Counted from the stretch's first letter, positions 1-9,304 are shown. The stretch is 64,000 nt of DNA from G963674685 sp963674685 (GCA_963674685.2 CAXXWT010000009.1:124001-188000), one strand, 5' to 3'. The notes: generated by a model not told the origin, from the letters alone. Numbers and translations: made by a program.

Positions 1-2
1 TG

Positions 3-1001
3 GTGGATTTGTCGATGGATTTGGCGCACGACGCGTCCGACATCGAGCAATGGCGCCAGGGATCCAGTCGCGAGATTCGATTCAGGATGCCCAGAACATG
101 GGTCGATCCGCCGACGCGTAATTTCCGGCAGTCCGACAGCGACATGCTCCGTTTGGTCAAAGTATACCAGTTGAACAGCAGCACCGCCGTCGTCAGCCTG
201 TTTCTCAGCGCGGGAATCGATTCCGACGATGTGCGCGTCAAGACAAATCTCGCCGACGGCCGGATTCGATTTATCATGGATGCGGGGCAATCCGCCGCCG
301 CCGCGCCGCTTGCCGAAGAGGATAGAATCGGCCCGCCGATTGACCTCGACAAGGTATTCGGTGAAGCGAAGATGGAAAAGCCCGAGAAAGGGCTCGTGGA
401 CGACGATTCAAAAACGGCGGACGCCAGCGAGTTAAAAGATACGCTTTTGGCCGGCGCGCCTAACGGAGTCATCGGATCCGGGGTTCCGAACCTGGGCCTG
501 AGTCTGGTCAAGACCGTTTCGGCTTTGGCCGCGGTTATCGCCCTGATATTCATTCTGGCCGCCGTGGGAAAAAGATTCTTGAAGGATTCGCCGATTTTCA
601 CAGGCGCTCCCAAGGGACAGATGGTCAAGCTTTTAAGCTCCACGCCCATCGATGCGAAAAAGCGCGTCGCCGTTTTGGACGTGGCCGGAGAAATCATCGT
701 CGTGGGCGTCGGCGAGAACCAGATCAATATGCTGATGAAAATCGACGATCCTCAGACGATCGAGCGAATCAAGGGAAGCCCCGATAATAAATCGCTGACA
801 CCGAACATCGCCGCCGACAAGGTAAAACAGGACGGGGAATCCGGGAATTGCGACAACGTTTTTCACAAAGAGTTCAACCAGCGGATTTCCGTTTTGAAAG
901 CGGCGGTCGGAACGGAATCAGCCTATGACATGCCGCGCGAGGCCGGTTACGGCGCCTTGCAAGCCATCCGCGACAAGATGGCGGGCATGAAGAAACTTTA
1001 G
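3..1001 (+). CDS. fliO: Flagellar biosynthetic protein FliO (5' end probably cut by window edge)
   Basis: FliO is the small membrane protein that helps assemble the FliP ring of the flagellar type III export gate. About 165 residues of periplasmic sequence resemble an AMIN-like beta domain. They are followed by a single hydrophobic segment (about residues 168-190, ending in a KRFL-type basic stop) and the FliO cytoplasmic domain beginning near GAPKGQMVKLLSS. The reading frame is open to the first base of the window, so the GTG at position 3 is unlikely to be the true start and a signal peptide is probably missing. The gene ends 6 bp before fliP and is the first visible member of the export operon. 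Assignment rests on the C-terminal domain and on context. Confidence 0.85.
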   Translation: MDLSMDLAHDASDIEQWRQGSSREIRFRMPRTWVDPPTRNFRQSDSDMLRLVKVYQLNSSTAVVSLFLSAGIDSDDVRVKTNLADGRIRFIMDAGQSAAAAPLAEEDRIGPPIDLDKVFGEAKMEKPEKGLVDDDSKTADASELKDTLLAGAPNGVIGSGVPNLGLSLVKTVSALAAVIALIFILAAVGKRFLKDSPIFTGAPKGQMVKLLSSTPIDAKKRVAVLDVAGEIIVVGVGENQINMLMKIDDPQTIERIKGSPDNKSLTPNIAADKVKQDGESGNCDNVFHKEFNQRISVLKAAVGTESAYDMPREAGYGALQAIRDKMAGMKKL

Positions 1002-1007
1002 GTCGTA

Positions 1008-1781
1008 ATGCCTTATCGCTTAACGGCGCTTGTCACGTTGATCATCATCGCGGTGCTCGCGCCGACAGGTGCGGCGTACGCCCAAAGTTCGGGCGTTTCC
1101 GCCGGCATCCCGGGTTTTCGCATCAGCGTCGATTCGACGGCGGGCGGCGCGGATCTTACGACTCCCGTTAAAATCCTTCTTCTGATCACCGTTTTGGCCC
1201 TGGCGCCGTCCATCCTGGTCATGATGACATGCTTCACGCGGATCGTGATCGTCCTGGGATTTTTGCGTCAGGCCATGGGAACGCAGCAGGTGCCTTCAAG
1301 CCAGATCATCGTGGGCCTTTCCTTGTTTTTGACGGTCTTCATCATGCGGCCCGCATTCGAGAGAATTTATACCGACGCTTACGTGCCTTATGCGGAAAAA
1401 AAAATCGGCTACGAGGCGGCGGCGAAAAACGCCATGGCGCCCCTGCGCGCTTTTATGCTCCAACAGACCGGTGAAAAGGATCTGGCGCTTTTGGTGAAGA
1501 TCAGCAAAATCGAAAGACCCGAATCGGTCGGCGCCATCCCAAGTTACATCATTATTCCCGCATTCATTCTCAGTGAACTGAAGACGGCGTTTATCATCGG
1601 TTTCATGGTTTATCTGCCCTTTCTCATCATCGACATGGTGGTCGCCTCGATCCTCATGAGCATGGGTATGATGATGTTGCCGCCGATTATGATTTCACTT
1701 CCATTCAAACTTTTGATTTTTGTTTTGGCCGACGGCTGGTTTCTGATTATCGGATCCCTGGTCGACAGTTTTCATACCTAG
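1008..1781 (+). CDS. fliP: Flagellar type III export gate protein FliP
   Basis: FliP forms the pentameric core of the export gate in the inner membrane together with FliQ and FliR. The 257-residue product has the expected length, a cleavable-looking signal peptide (about residues 1-26, ending AAYAQ) and the strongly conserved segments LVMMTCFTRIVIVLGFLRQA, QVPSSQI and the C-terminal MMMLPPIMISLPFKL. Four membrane segments are visible. It starts at an ATG just after the fliO stop and ends 16 bp before fliQ, so it is translated within the same operon. Confidence 0.97.
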   Translation: MPYRLTALVTLIIIAVLAPTGAAYAQSSGVSAGIPGFRISVDSTAGGADLTTPVKILLLITVLALAPSILVMMTCFTRIVIVLGFLRQAMGTQQVPSSQIIVGLSLFLTVFIMRPAFERIYTDAYVPYAEKKIGYEAAAKNAMAPLRAFMLQQTGEKDLALLVKISKIERPESVGAIPSYIIIPAFILSELKTAFIIGFMVYLPFLIIDMVVASILMSMGMMMLPPIMISLPFKLLIFVLADGWFLIIGSLVDSFHT

Positions 1782-1797
1782 AAGGGAGCGGACTCAG

Positions 1798-2070
1798 GTG
1801 ACTTTGGAATCCGTCATGCTCATTGTTCAGATGGCCATGAAAGCGACATTGTCCGTGGCGGGACCGATTCTCATCGCCGGGCTGATCGCGGGACTTCTTG
1901 TCTCCATTTTCCAGGCCGTCACGCAGATTCACGAAATGACCCTGACTTTTATTCCGAAGATCATCGCCGTCGGCGTCGTGGCGATTGTGTTTTTCAACTA
2001 CATGATGAGTTCCATGCTGGATTTCACGATTAAAATGTTCACCACTTTCCCCCAGTTTCTCGGAAAGTAG
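1798..2070 (+). CDS. fliQ: Flagellar type III export gate protein FliQ
   Basis: This 90-residue protein with two membrane helices is the FliQ subunit that wraps the FliP/FliR gate. The motif SIFQAVTQIHEMTLTFIPKI is diagnostic for the FliQ/SpaQ family. It uses a GTG start preceded by an AAGGGAG ribosome-binding site at 1782-1788. It lies between fliP and fliR in the usual order, with 10 bp to fliR. Confidence 0.96.
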   Translation: MTLESVMLIVQMAMKATLSVAGPILIAGLIAGLLVSIFQAVTQIHEMTLTFIPKIIAVGVVAIVFFNYMMSSMLDFTIKMFTTFPQFLGK

Positions 2071-2080
2071 GGCTTGAACC

Positions 2081-2863
2081 ATGTGGCTGATGTTTTCCAC
2101 GGATTTCGTCATCCTCTTTTTACTCATGTTCTTTCGCGTTCTTTCAATTGTCATGGTTTTGCCGGTGCTCGGCTCGGACCGCGTGTCGACGACGGCTAAA
2201 GTGGGGCTGGGCTTTTTCCTGACCTTCATCGCCTTTGCCGCGTTTCGGCCTCGCGCCGACGCGGTTCCGGCGACTTTTGCGGCGGTGACGGCGGCCGCCG
2301 TCATCGAGATGTTCATCGGCCTGGCCATGGGCTTCACCGTCAAGATGGCCGTGGAGGGAATCAACTTCGCCGGCAATATGGCGGGTTTTCAGATGGGATT
2401 TTCTCTGGCCAGAGTCGTGGACCCGCAGGAAGGGATGCAGGTCTCCTTGATCGGGAACTTCCTTATCCTTATGGCGTCGCTGATATTCGTCGTCAGCGGT
2501 CTGTATCGGCACTTCATCGCGGGCATCGTCAACAGCTTCGCGGTGCTGGGCCCGGGGCAGGCCGTCCTGCGCCCGGCGACTCTGGATCGGTTTATCCGGA
2601 TCGGCGGAGAAATGTTCGTCAATGCGGTTCGGGTCGGCGCGCCGTGGATCATCGTTTTGATGCTCACCAAAGTCGGCCTTGGACTGATGGCCAGAACGTT
2701 TCCTCAAATGAACGTGATCTTCGTGGCTTTTCCGGTCACGATCGCTTTGGGATTGATTACGATTTCCATGGCGGCGCCTTTTCTCGTGGCGACGATCATG
2801 ACCCTGTTCGGCGAAGCCGAGGGACATTTCTGGTTCATGCTTCGCGCCGCGATGCCGGGATAG
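2081..2863 (+). CDS. fliR: Flagellar type III export gate protein FliR
   Basis: FliR is the single-copy gate subunit of the flagellar export apparatus. The 260-residue product has about six membrane segments and family features such as FFRVLSIVMVLPVLG near the N-terminus, GFQMGFSLARVVDPQ in the middle and the ARTFPQMNVIF segment in the C-terminal third. It follows fliQ after 10 bp and is followed by flhB after 17 bp. Confidence 0.96.
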   Translation: MWLMFSTDFVILFLLMFFRVLSIVMVLPVLGSDRVSTTAKVGLGFFLTFIAFAAFRPRADAVPATFAAVTAAAVIEMFIGLAMGFTVKMAVEGINFAGNMAGFQMGFSLARVVDPQEGMQVSLIGNFLILMASLIFVVSGLYRHFIAGIVNSFAVLGPGQAVLRPATLDRFIRIGGEMFVNAVRVGAPWIIVLMLTKVGLGLMARTFPQMNVIFVAFPVTIALGLITISMAAPFLVATIMTLFGEAEGHFWFMLRAAMPG

Positions 2864-2880
2864 AAAGGTTGGGCTTTTAA

Positions 2881-3957
2881 ATGCCCGAAGAGGATCAACA
2901 ACAAGAAAAAACCGAAGATCCGACTTCACGGAAGCTGGAGCAGGCCCGGGAGGAAGGCAGCGTCGCCCAGTCCCAGGAGATCCCGACGGTGGCCATTCTG
3001 GCGACCGCCGTGCTGGTTTTCTTTTTCGCCGGTTCGTGGATCTGGATGCATCTTTTAGCAGTGGTCACTCACTCTTACAGGTCGCTGACGACTACGGAAA
3101 TCAATCCCGAAACTTTGCTGACGGTCATCATACCTTATGTACGCCTGACCGCCGTGGCCGTCTTGCCGCTGTTTCTGGCCCTGATGATCGTGGGCGTCGC
3201 GTCTTATCTCGTTCAGTTCGGATTTCTCGTTTCCACGAAAGCCATTACGCCCAATTTGAAGAAACTGGATCCGATCTCCGGCGTGAAAAAGCTTTTTTCC
3301 ATAAAGTCGCTTTTCGAGACGGTCAAAGGCACGGCGAAAATTATTATCGTCGGCCTCATCGTTTATTACGTCGTCGAATCACAGATGTCGCGGATTCTGG
3401 GTTTGAGCGGACTCGACCCCGATTCCGTATTCCGGCAGTTCTGGGATATTTCGTTTATGATTGTCGTTCGCGTCATAATCGCGCTGATATTATTGGCCGT
3501 CGTGGATTTTACCTACCAGAAATACACATATCTTCAGCAGCAGAAAATGACCAAGCAGGAAGTCAAGGACGAGTTCAAGAACACCGAAGGCGATCCCAAA
3601 GTCAAGAATAGAATCCGTCGGATTCAGATGGAAATGGCCCAGCGCCGCATGATGCAGGAAGTGCCGAAAGCCGACGTCGTGATCACGAACCCGACTCATT
3701 TCGCGGTGGCCATGCGTTACCGGCGAGCCGTCGATCCGGCCCCCGTCGTCCTCGCCAAGGGGCAGGATCTGGTGGCCTTGAAAATCAGGAAAAAGGCCGA
3801 AGAAGCCGGCGTGCCGATCGTCGAACAAAAAGCCCTGGCCCGGGCTCTTTATCAAAGGTGCCGCATCGGCGACGTCATCCCCGTCGATCTTTATAACGCC
3901 GTGGCGGAAATTCTGGCCTTCATCATGACGCGCAACAAGCTCGGAGGTACGGCATGA
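2881..3957 (+). CDS. flhB: Flagellar export substrate-specificity switch FlhB
   Basis: FlhB has four N-terminal membrane helices and a cytoplasmic autocleaved domain that switches export from hook to filament substrates. The 358-residue product carries the autocleavage motif Asn270-Pro271-Thr272-His273 in the context VVITNPTHFAVAMRY. The N-terminus has the usual EKTEDPTSRKLEQAREEG signature. Its stop overlaps the flhA start by 4 bp (ATGA), indicating translational coupling. A separate short paralogue of its C-terminal domain is encoded at 11153-11455. Confidence 0.98.
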   Translation: MPEEDQQQEKTEDPTSRKLEQAREEGSVAQSQEIPTVAILATAVLVFFFAGSWIWMHLLAVVTHSYRSLTTTEINPETLLTVIIPYVRLTAVAVLPLFLALMIVGVASYLVQFGFLVSTKAITPNLKKLDPISGVKKLFSIKSLFETVKGTAKIIIVGLIVYYVVESQMSRILGLSGLDPDSVFRQFWDISFMIVVRVIIALILLAVVDFTYQKYTYLQQQKMTKQEVKDEFKNTEGDPKVKNRIRRIQMEMAQRRMMQEVPKADVVITNPTHFAVAMRYRRAVDPAPVVLAKGQDLVALKIRKKAEEAGVPIVEQKALARALYQRCRIGDVIPVDLYNAVAEILAFIMTRNKLGGTA

Positions 3958-6026
3958 GCCCGGCCGGCGAGACAATCAACAAGCAGGCGGCCGCCTCCAC
4001 GGCTGCCTTGGCGCTGGCCATGGTGGGGATCGTCCTCGTGATGGTTCTGCCGGTGCCGCCCTTTTTGATGGACATGCTGCTGACCATGTCCATCACGCTG
4101 TCGCTTCTGGTTCTTTTGGTCTCTTTATACACCCAGAGCCCGCTGGATTTTTCCTCGTTTCCCACAATGCTGCTCATCGCCACGCTGTTTCGCCTGGGCA
4201 TCAACGTGGCTTCCACGAGATTGATCCTGCTTCGCGGTTCGGAGGGTTCCGACGCCGCGGGAAAAGTCATCGAGGCTTTCGGCAACTTCGTGGTGGGAGG
4301 CAACTACGTCGTCGGCGTCGTGGTGTTCATCGTCCTGGTCATCATCAACTTCGTCGTGATCACGAAAGGCGCCACGCGCATCGCGGAAGTGGCGGCGAGA
4401 TTCACCCTGGACGCCATGCCCGGAAAACAGATGGCCATCGACGCGGATCTCAATGCGGGATTGATCGACGAGAGTCAGGCCAGAAACCGGCGCCAGATCA
4501 TCGAAAGGCAGGCCGACTTTTTCGGCGCGATGGACGGCGCCAGCAAGTTCGTGCGCGGTGACGCCATCGCGGGCATCGTCATAACGATGGTCAATATCAT
4601 CGGCGGTTTCATCATCGGCGTGGCGCAGCAGGGAATGGACCTGGCCGAGGCGGCTTCGGTTTACACGATCCTGTCCGTCGGCGACGGTTTGGTCAGCCAG
4701 ATTCCGGCGCTGATCATTTCCACGTCCGCCGGCATCGTCGTCAGCCGCGCGTCCACCGACGCCGACCTGGCCAAAAGCCTGGCGGGGCAGCTTTTCGGTA
4801 AATCCCGCGTGATATTGTTCAACTCCATGATTCTGGCTTTCTTCGCCATGATCCCCGGCCTTCCGTCCGGTCCGTTTCTGCTTCTGGCCGTCGGCATGGC
4901 TCTGATTGGATTCCGCGTCAGGGCCAGCGAGAAGATGGCCGAAGAAGCCGAGATCATCAAGGCGCCCCCGCAGGAACCGGAAGAGCCGGAGACCATCGAG
5001 GATCTCCTGACTCTCGATTTAATCGAGTTGGAAATCGGATACGGACTGATCAATCTCGTCGACCGGGAACAGGGCGGGGAACTGCTGGACAAGGTCAAAG
5101 CCATTCGGCGGCAACTGGCCCAGAAAATGGGCCTTATTGTTCCTCCGATCCACATTCGGGACAATCTGCAACTCAAACCCGGGCAATACAGGGTACTGAT
5201 CAAAGGTATCGAAGTGGCCGGCGGAGATTTGATGACCGACAGATTTTTGGCGATGGATCCGGGCACTGTTGACAAACCGGTTGACGGAATTCCGACGGTC
5301 GAGCCTTCTTTTCAGCTTCCCGCCCTGTGGATAAAGAAGTCCGACAGGGAAAAAGCCCAGTTTGCGGGGTACACGGTTGTCGATTTGGCGACGGTGATAA
5401 CCACGCATCTTGCTGAAATATTCAGGACTTACGCGCACGAAATGCTCAACCGCCAGGATGTGTCCGATCTGATGGACAACTTTGCCAAAAAATATCCCAA
5501 GGTCGTTGGCGAATTGGTCCCAAACTTGCTTTCATTAGGCGTTGTGCAGAGGGTTTTGAAAAACCTGATCAAAGAGGAGGTTCCCATCCGCGATCTGCTG
5601 ACCATATTGGAAACCCTGGCCGACAGCAGCCACGTGACCAAAGATCCGGATATTCTCACCGAATACGTGCGCCAGTCTTTGGCCCGGATGATTTCGAATC
5701 AGTATATCTCCGATGACGGAACGATGGCCTTGATGACCATGGATTCCAAACTGGAAAACCGGTTGACCGAATCCCTGCAGACGGAAGGAAACGTGCCTTA
5801 CCTGAACGTGGAGCCCGATCTGGCGCAGAAGCTGATTTCCTCGCTGGAAAAGGCGTCGTCGAAATTTCAGAACATGGGGCTGCGCCCGATTCTTTTGACG
5901 AATCCCCTGATTCGCGGCCACCTCATGCGCTTGGTGGACAAATTCCTCCCCAACTGGGTGTTTTTGTCTCATAACGAAATCGACGCGAAAGCCAAAATCT
6001 ACTCACTAGGCGTATTGGAGCTTTAA
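3954..6026 (+). CDS. flhA: Flagellar export gate protein FlhA
   Basis: FlhA is the largest export-gate protein: an eight-helix membrane domain forming a nonameric ring plus a cytoplasmic domain that docks chaperone-substrate complexes. The 690-residue product is the standard length and carries the conserved FHIPEP-family loop (ARFTLDAMPGKQMAIDADLN). The cytoplasmic half begins after about residue 330, following an acidic linker with several Glu-Pro pairs. It overlaps flhB by 4 bp and ends 1 bp before flhF. Confidence 0.98.
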   Translation: MSPAGETINKQAAASTAALALAMVGIVLVMVLPVPPFLMDMLLTMSITLSLLVLLVSLYTQSPLDFSSFPTMLLIATLFRLGINVASTRLILLRGSEGSDAAGKVIEAFGNFVVGGNYVVGVVVFIVLVIINFVVITKGATRIAEVAARFTLDAMPGKQMAIDADLNAGLIDESQARNRRQIIERQADFFGAMDGASKFVRGDAIAGIVITMVNIIGGFIIGVAQQGMDLAEAASVYTILSVGDGLVSQIPALIISTSAGIVVSRASTDADLAKSLAGQLFGKSRVILFNSMILAFFAMIPGLPSGPFLLLAVGMALIGFRVRASEKMAEEAEIIKAPPQEPEEPETIEDLLTLDLIELEIGYGLINLVDREQGGELLDKVKAIRRQLAQKMGLIVPPIHIRDNLQLKPGQYRVLIKGIEVAGGDLMTDRFLAMDPGTVDKPVDGIPTVEPSFQLPALWIKKSDREKAQFAGYTVVDLATVITTHLAEIFRTYAHEMLNRQDVSDLMDNFAKKYPKVVGELVPNLLSLGVVQRVLKNLIKEEVPIRDLLTILETLADSSHVTKDPDILTEYVRQSLARMISNQYISDDGTMALMTMDSKLENRLTESLQTEGNVPYLNVEPDLAQKLISSLEKASSKFQNMGLRPILLTNPLIRGHLMRLVDKFLPNWVFLSHNEIDAKAKIYSLGVLEL

Positions 6027-6027
6027 A

Positions 6028-7278
6028 ATGCAGATCAAAACTTTCCGGGCGTCAACGATGAAAGAGGCCATTGCCGCGGTTAAGGCCGGGTTGGGTTCGG
6101 ACGCCGTCGTGCTGTCCACGCGCAGCGTCAAATCGCTGCCGGGTTTGCGTAAAGGCGGCGTGGAAGTTACGGCTGCGTTGGATCCGTCATTCGGCGAAAA
6201 AAGGTTGAGCGGCCAAAAAACGTCCGCTCATCGCAACGGTTCCGATACGTCGATGTGGGAATCGAATGATGAAGTGATCAGCAGAATCGGCAACCTGTCG
6301 ATGAGGCTGGATAAAATCGAGCAAAGCCGCATCGAAGCCCAGCTCAGGCAGCGCCTGGATCATATGAATATGCAACTCGAATCCCTTTCTCAGGCCGTGA
6401 GTTCGATAGCCAACGCCAAAGCCGGCGACAAGGCTTCGTACGTATTTCCCGATTCCGATGACGCGCTGGCGCCGGCGCAATTGGAAGTACCCTTCGACGG
6501 CTTGCTGGAAAAGCTGATCGAATCCGGCCTGGACCGGGAAATCGCCGCCGAGGTTATCGATGAGTCGGTGGCCCACATGGAATGGGACGATGATTTCGAC
6601 AAGGCAAACGCCATGGAGTGCGTCGCTCGGACGCTGATGGGAAAAGTGTGCGTGACCGATCCTTTCAAAAAACTCGGCTCTCAGCAGATGGTGTGCGCCC
6701 TGGTCGGTCCCACGGGCGTGGGCAAGACGACCACAATCGCCAAGCTGGCCGCCGCGCAGGTTTTCGGGCGGGGAAAAAAGGCCGCGTTTCTGACCGTCGA
6801 CACATTCCGCATCGGCGCCGTGGATCAACTCAGAACTTATGCGAATATCATGGAAGCCCCTTTGGAAGTGATCGGAAATCCCCGAGAATTGAACGAGAAG
6901 ATCGCCCGTCACGCCGATAAGGACGCCATCTTTTTGGATACGGCGGGCGTGAGTCAGCGCGACGAGGAACTGATGAAAAAACTGGCGGGATTACTCGACG
7001 CCCGGCGCAAGATCGATATCCATCTCATCGTTTCGGCTACGACGCAGTACAAGGATTTGATTGATATCGCCGATACCTATGATCGGATGATGCCGGTTTC
7101 CACGCTGATCGCCGGCAAGCTTGACGAATGCAATGCAATTGGGGGAATCTATACGCTGGCGACGAAAAAGTGCTTCCCACTGAGTTATTACACCATCGGC
7201 CAGAATGTGCCGGATGATATTGAATCAGCGACGCCGGAGCGCTTGGTGGACAAGATGCTCGGCATAACGGCCAATTAG
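6028..7278 (+). CDS. flhF: Flagellar SRP-type GTPase FlhF
   Basis: FlhF is a signal-recognition-particle-type GTPase that places and numbers flagella, usually at a cell pole. The product (416 residues) has a short basic N-terminal region, a variable acidic middle and a C-terminal NG domain. The P-loop GPTGVGKTTTIAKLA lies near residue 226, with TVDTFRIGAVDQLRTYA and DTAG downstream. It is directly followed by its regulator flhG, as in most polar flagellates, so a polar flagellum is likely (inference). Confidence 0.96.
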   Translation: MQIKTFRASTMKEAIAAVKAGLGSDAVVLSTRSVKSLPGLRKGGVEVTAALDPSFGEKRLSGQKTSAHRNGSDTSMWESNDEVISRIGNLSMRLDKIEQSRIEAQLRQRLDHMNMQLESLSQAVSSIANAKAGDKASYVFPDSDDALAPAQLEVPFDGLLEKLIESGLDREIAAEVIDESVAHMEWDDDFDKANAMECVARTLMGKVCVTDPFKKLGSQQMVCALVGPTGVGKTTTIAKLAAAQVFGRGKKAAFLTVDTFRIGAVDQLRTYANIMEAPLEVIGNPRELNEKIARHADKDAIFLDTAGVSQRDEELMKKLAGLLDARRKIDIHLIVSATTQYKDLIDIADTYDRMMPVSTLIAGKLDECNAIGGIYTLATKKCFPLSYYTIGQNVPDDIESATPERLVDKMLGITAN

Positions 7279-7286
7279 AGGTTGTC

Positions 7287-8171
7287 ATGGATCAGGCGCT
7301 GCATTTGCGTGAAAAAGCCAGGGAAAGGCGGGAAAACCAGGAATCCTACGGGGAAGGGAGCTTCTGGCCCAAAGTTCGCGTGTTTGCCGTCACCAGCGGC
7401 AAGGGCGGCGTCGGCAAAACGAATATCAGCGTGAATCTGGCGATGGCCCTGTCCAACGTCGGAAAAAACGTTCTGATCATGGATGCGGATCTGGGATTGG
7501 CGAATATCGACGTTTTGCTGGGAATCGCTCCGAAGTACAATATCGGTCACGTTTTATCCGGCGAAAGAAGGCTGTCTGAGGTCATCGTCCAGGGTCCCGG
7601 CAACGTCAAGATACTTCCCGCGTCGTCCGGCGTGGAAAAGATGACGGATTTAAGCTCCGAGGAGCGGTTGCATCTTCTCAGCGAGTTCGAGGAACTGGAG
7701 GATCCCGTCGATGTCATGTTGATCGACACGGGCGCCGGCATCAGTTCGAATGTCATGTATTTCAGCGTATCGGCCCAGCATATCATCATCGTGGCGACGC
7801 CGGAACCGACCAGCATCACCGACGCTTACGCCGTGATGAAGGTTCTGTCCACGAAATACGGCGAATCGCGCTTTCTTTTGCTGCCCAACAACGTGCAGGG
7901 GGAAAAGGGCGCCAAGAAGATTTACATGGACCTTTCCACCGTCGCCAACAAATTCCTGAATATCTCCATCGATCTGTTGGGTTTCATTCCTTCCGACACG
8001 CATATTCCCAAGTCCGTCAGAAACCAGAAAGCGGTTTTGGATATGTTCCCCGAAGCTGCCGCCAGCCAGGCGTTTACAAAACTGGCTCAGAGGGTTCTTG
8101 CTCTCAAGCCGCCCGCCGGGCTCAAGGGCAACACGCAGTTTCTGTGGGGACGGTCCATTAAAGGCGAATAG
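7287..8171 (+). CDS. flhG: Flagellar number regulator FlhG (MinD-like ATPase)
   Basis: FlhG (YlxH/FleN) is a MinD-family ATPase that stimulates FlhF and limits flagellar number. The product of 294 residues starts with MDQALHLR, which matches the DQAxxLR activator motif that stimulates FlhF GTP hydrolysis. The deviant Walker A is SGKGGVGKTNISVNLA near residue 36, followed by MDADLGLANIDVLLG. It lies 8 bp downstream of flhF. Confidence 0.95.
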   Translation: MDQALHLREKARERRENQESYGEGSFWPKVRVFAVTSGKGGVGKTNISVNLAMALSNVGKNVLIMDADLGLANIDVLLGIAPKYNIGHVLSGERRLSEVIVQGPGNVKILPASSGVEKMTDLSSEERLHLLSEFEELEDPVDVMLIDTGAGISSNVMYFSVSAQHIIIVATPEPTSITDAYAVMKVLSTKYGESRFLLLPNNVQGEKGAKKIYMDLSTVANKFLNISIDLLGFIPSDTHIPKSVRNQKAVLDMFPEAAASQAFTKLAQRVLALKPPAGLKGNTQFLWGRSIKGE

Positions 8172-8285
8172 CGCCGTATTAACGATGCGAAATTGCGCAA
8201 ATTCGGAGGCGATCCGTAAATCCGTCGGCTTTTGTATGCGCCGGGGTCGTTTATCGCCCGGATTTGGCGCTTTTGGAGGACCCGC

Positions 8286-8474
8286 GTGAAAGCGAGTCAC
8301 AGAAGGATTATCTCGACTATTGCATCCGGATCGTTTATGGTGGCTGCGATAACAGGTCTGATTTATTCTTTACCGCCCAGAACAATTTTATTGCGTTCCA
8401 CGGCGGCCGCCCTCGCGGCGGGAATGATTGCCGTTATTGCCGTGATCATATTCGAAAGGATCTGGACGAAGTGA
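8286..8474 (+). CDS. Small two-helix membrane protein between flhG and fliA
   Basis: A 62-residue protein starts at a GTG preceded by a good GGAGG site (about 8276-8280). It has a basic N-terminus (KASHRR) and two hydrophobic segments separated by a short basic loop, ending IIFERIWTK. Its TGA stop overlaps the GTG start of fliA by 4 bases (GTGA), so the two are translationally coupled. It has no recognisable domain. The precise placement between good ribosome-binding sites and the coupling to fliA argue that it is real; a role in flagellar regulation is inferred from context only. Confidence 0.65.
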   Translation: MKASHRRIISTIASGSFMVAAITGLIYSLPPRTILLRSTAAALAAGMIAVIAVIIFERIWTK

Positions 8475-9247
8475 GTCTGGAAGAACTTCGTTATTGGCAT
8501 AAAGCGCCCGCGGAAGAGCGCGACGATATCCGCGCGCGCCTCATCGAAGAATACAGCCCTCTTATCAAACTCGTCGCCACGCGTATCATCCGTAAGCTCC
8601 CTCCGCAAATCGAACTGGGCGATCTCATCAACACCGGCGTTCTGGGATTGATGGACGCCATCGAAAAATACGATCCCGATCGCGACATCCGTTTTGAGAC
8701 ATATGCCGAATTCCGTATCCGGGGGGCGATCCTGGACGAACTGCGCACCCTGGACTGGGTGCCTCGCTCCATCCGGCAAAAACTCAATGGACTGGAAAAG
8801 ACTTATGAGGAGCTTGAAGCCGTTTTAGGCCGGTCGGCCACCGACGAGGAAGTCGCCGCGAAAATGGGCATCTCCGGCGAGGATCTTTTCGAGCTTCTCA
8901 ATCACGCCAACGGGGTTTCGCTGATCAGCCTCGACGACCTGGGGATGCGGGGCAATGCCGAAGGTTTCAGGCGGAATTACCAGGATTATATCGGCAATCC
9001 GAATGAAGAGGATATCGTGGAGAAATTCAATCTTCACGAAATCAAGGCCCTGGTGGCCAGGACCATTGACGTCATTCCGGAAAATGAGCGGATGGTTCTT
9101 TCGATGTATTATTTCGATGAATTGACCATGAAGGAAATCGGCAAGGTATTGGGAATTACGGAAAGCCGCATCAGCCAGATCCACAATAAGGCGATTTTGC
9201 GCTTGAGAGCTAAATTAAAGCGAAAAACGCAAAATACGGGCTTGTAA
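8471..9247 (+). CDS. fliA: Flagellar sigma-28 factor FliA
   Basis: This is an RNA polymerase sigma factor of the FliA/WhiG family that transcribes late flagellar and chemotaxis genes. The 258-residue product has region 2 (LIKLVATRIIRKLPPQIELG and SYAEFRIRGAILDELR-like sequence), region 3 (SATDEEVAAKMGISGED) and region 4 with a helix-turn-helix (MKEIGKVLGITESRISQIH). The open frame extends upstream to 8264, but those codons overlap the small upstream gene in another frame. The GTG at 8471, with AAAGGA about 10 bp before it, is the better start. A promoter of the type it should recognise lies just downstream. Confidence 0.95.
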   Translation: MSLEELRYWHKAPAEERDDIRARLIEEYSPLIKLVATRIIRKLPPQIELGDLINTGVLGLMDAIEKYDPDRDIRFETYAEFRIRGAILDELRTLDWVPRSIRQKLNGLEKTYEELEAVLGRSATDEEVAAKMGISGEDLFELLNHANGVSLISLDDLGMRGNAEGFRRNYQDYIGNPNEEDIVEKFNLHEIKALVARTIDVIPENERMVLSMYYFDELTMKEIGKVLGITESRISQIHNKAILRLRAKLKRKTQNTGL

Positions 9248-9255
9248 AGGTCGAT

Positions 9256-9283
9256 TAAAGCTTATATTGAAATTAGCCGATAT
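9256..9283 (+). promoter_or_regulatory. Sigma-28 (FliA)-type promoter before cheY
   Basis: TAAAGCTT (9256-9263), a 12-bp spacer and GCCGATAT (9276-9283) match the enterobacterial FliA consensus TAAAGTTT-N11-GCCGATAA at 7 of 8 positions in each half. The cheY start codon follows 21 bp after the -10 element. The spacer is one base longer than the consensus. Confidence 0.7.
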
Positions 9284-9304
9284 GTATTAGTGAGGGAGTG
9301 TGAA

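Noticed and set aside
2144..2929. Long antisense frame opposite fliR (261 codons), and similar long antisense frames opposite sdhA, rng and the C25 protease
   Set aside because: They are mirror frames of strongly conserved genes in GC-rich DNA, rich in His, Arg and Gln, with no ribosome site and no family resemblance.
8264..8470. Longer N-terminus for FliA
   Set aside because: The extra 69 codons have no sigma-factor similarity and are rich in Cys, Arg and Asn. They overlap the small membrane-protein gene, whose ribosome site and hydrophobic profile are convincing. The GTG at 8471 fits FliA length.
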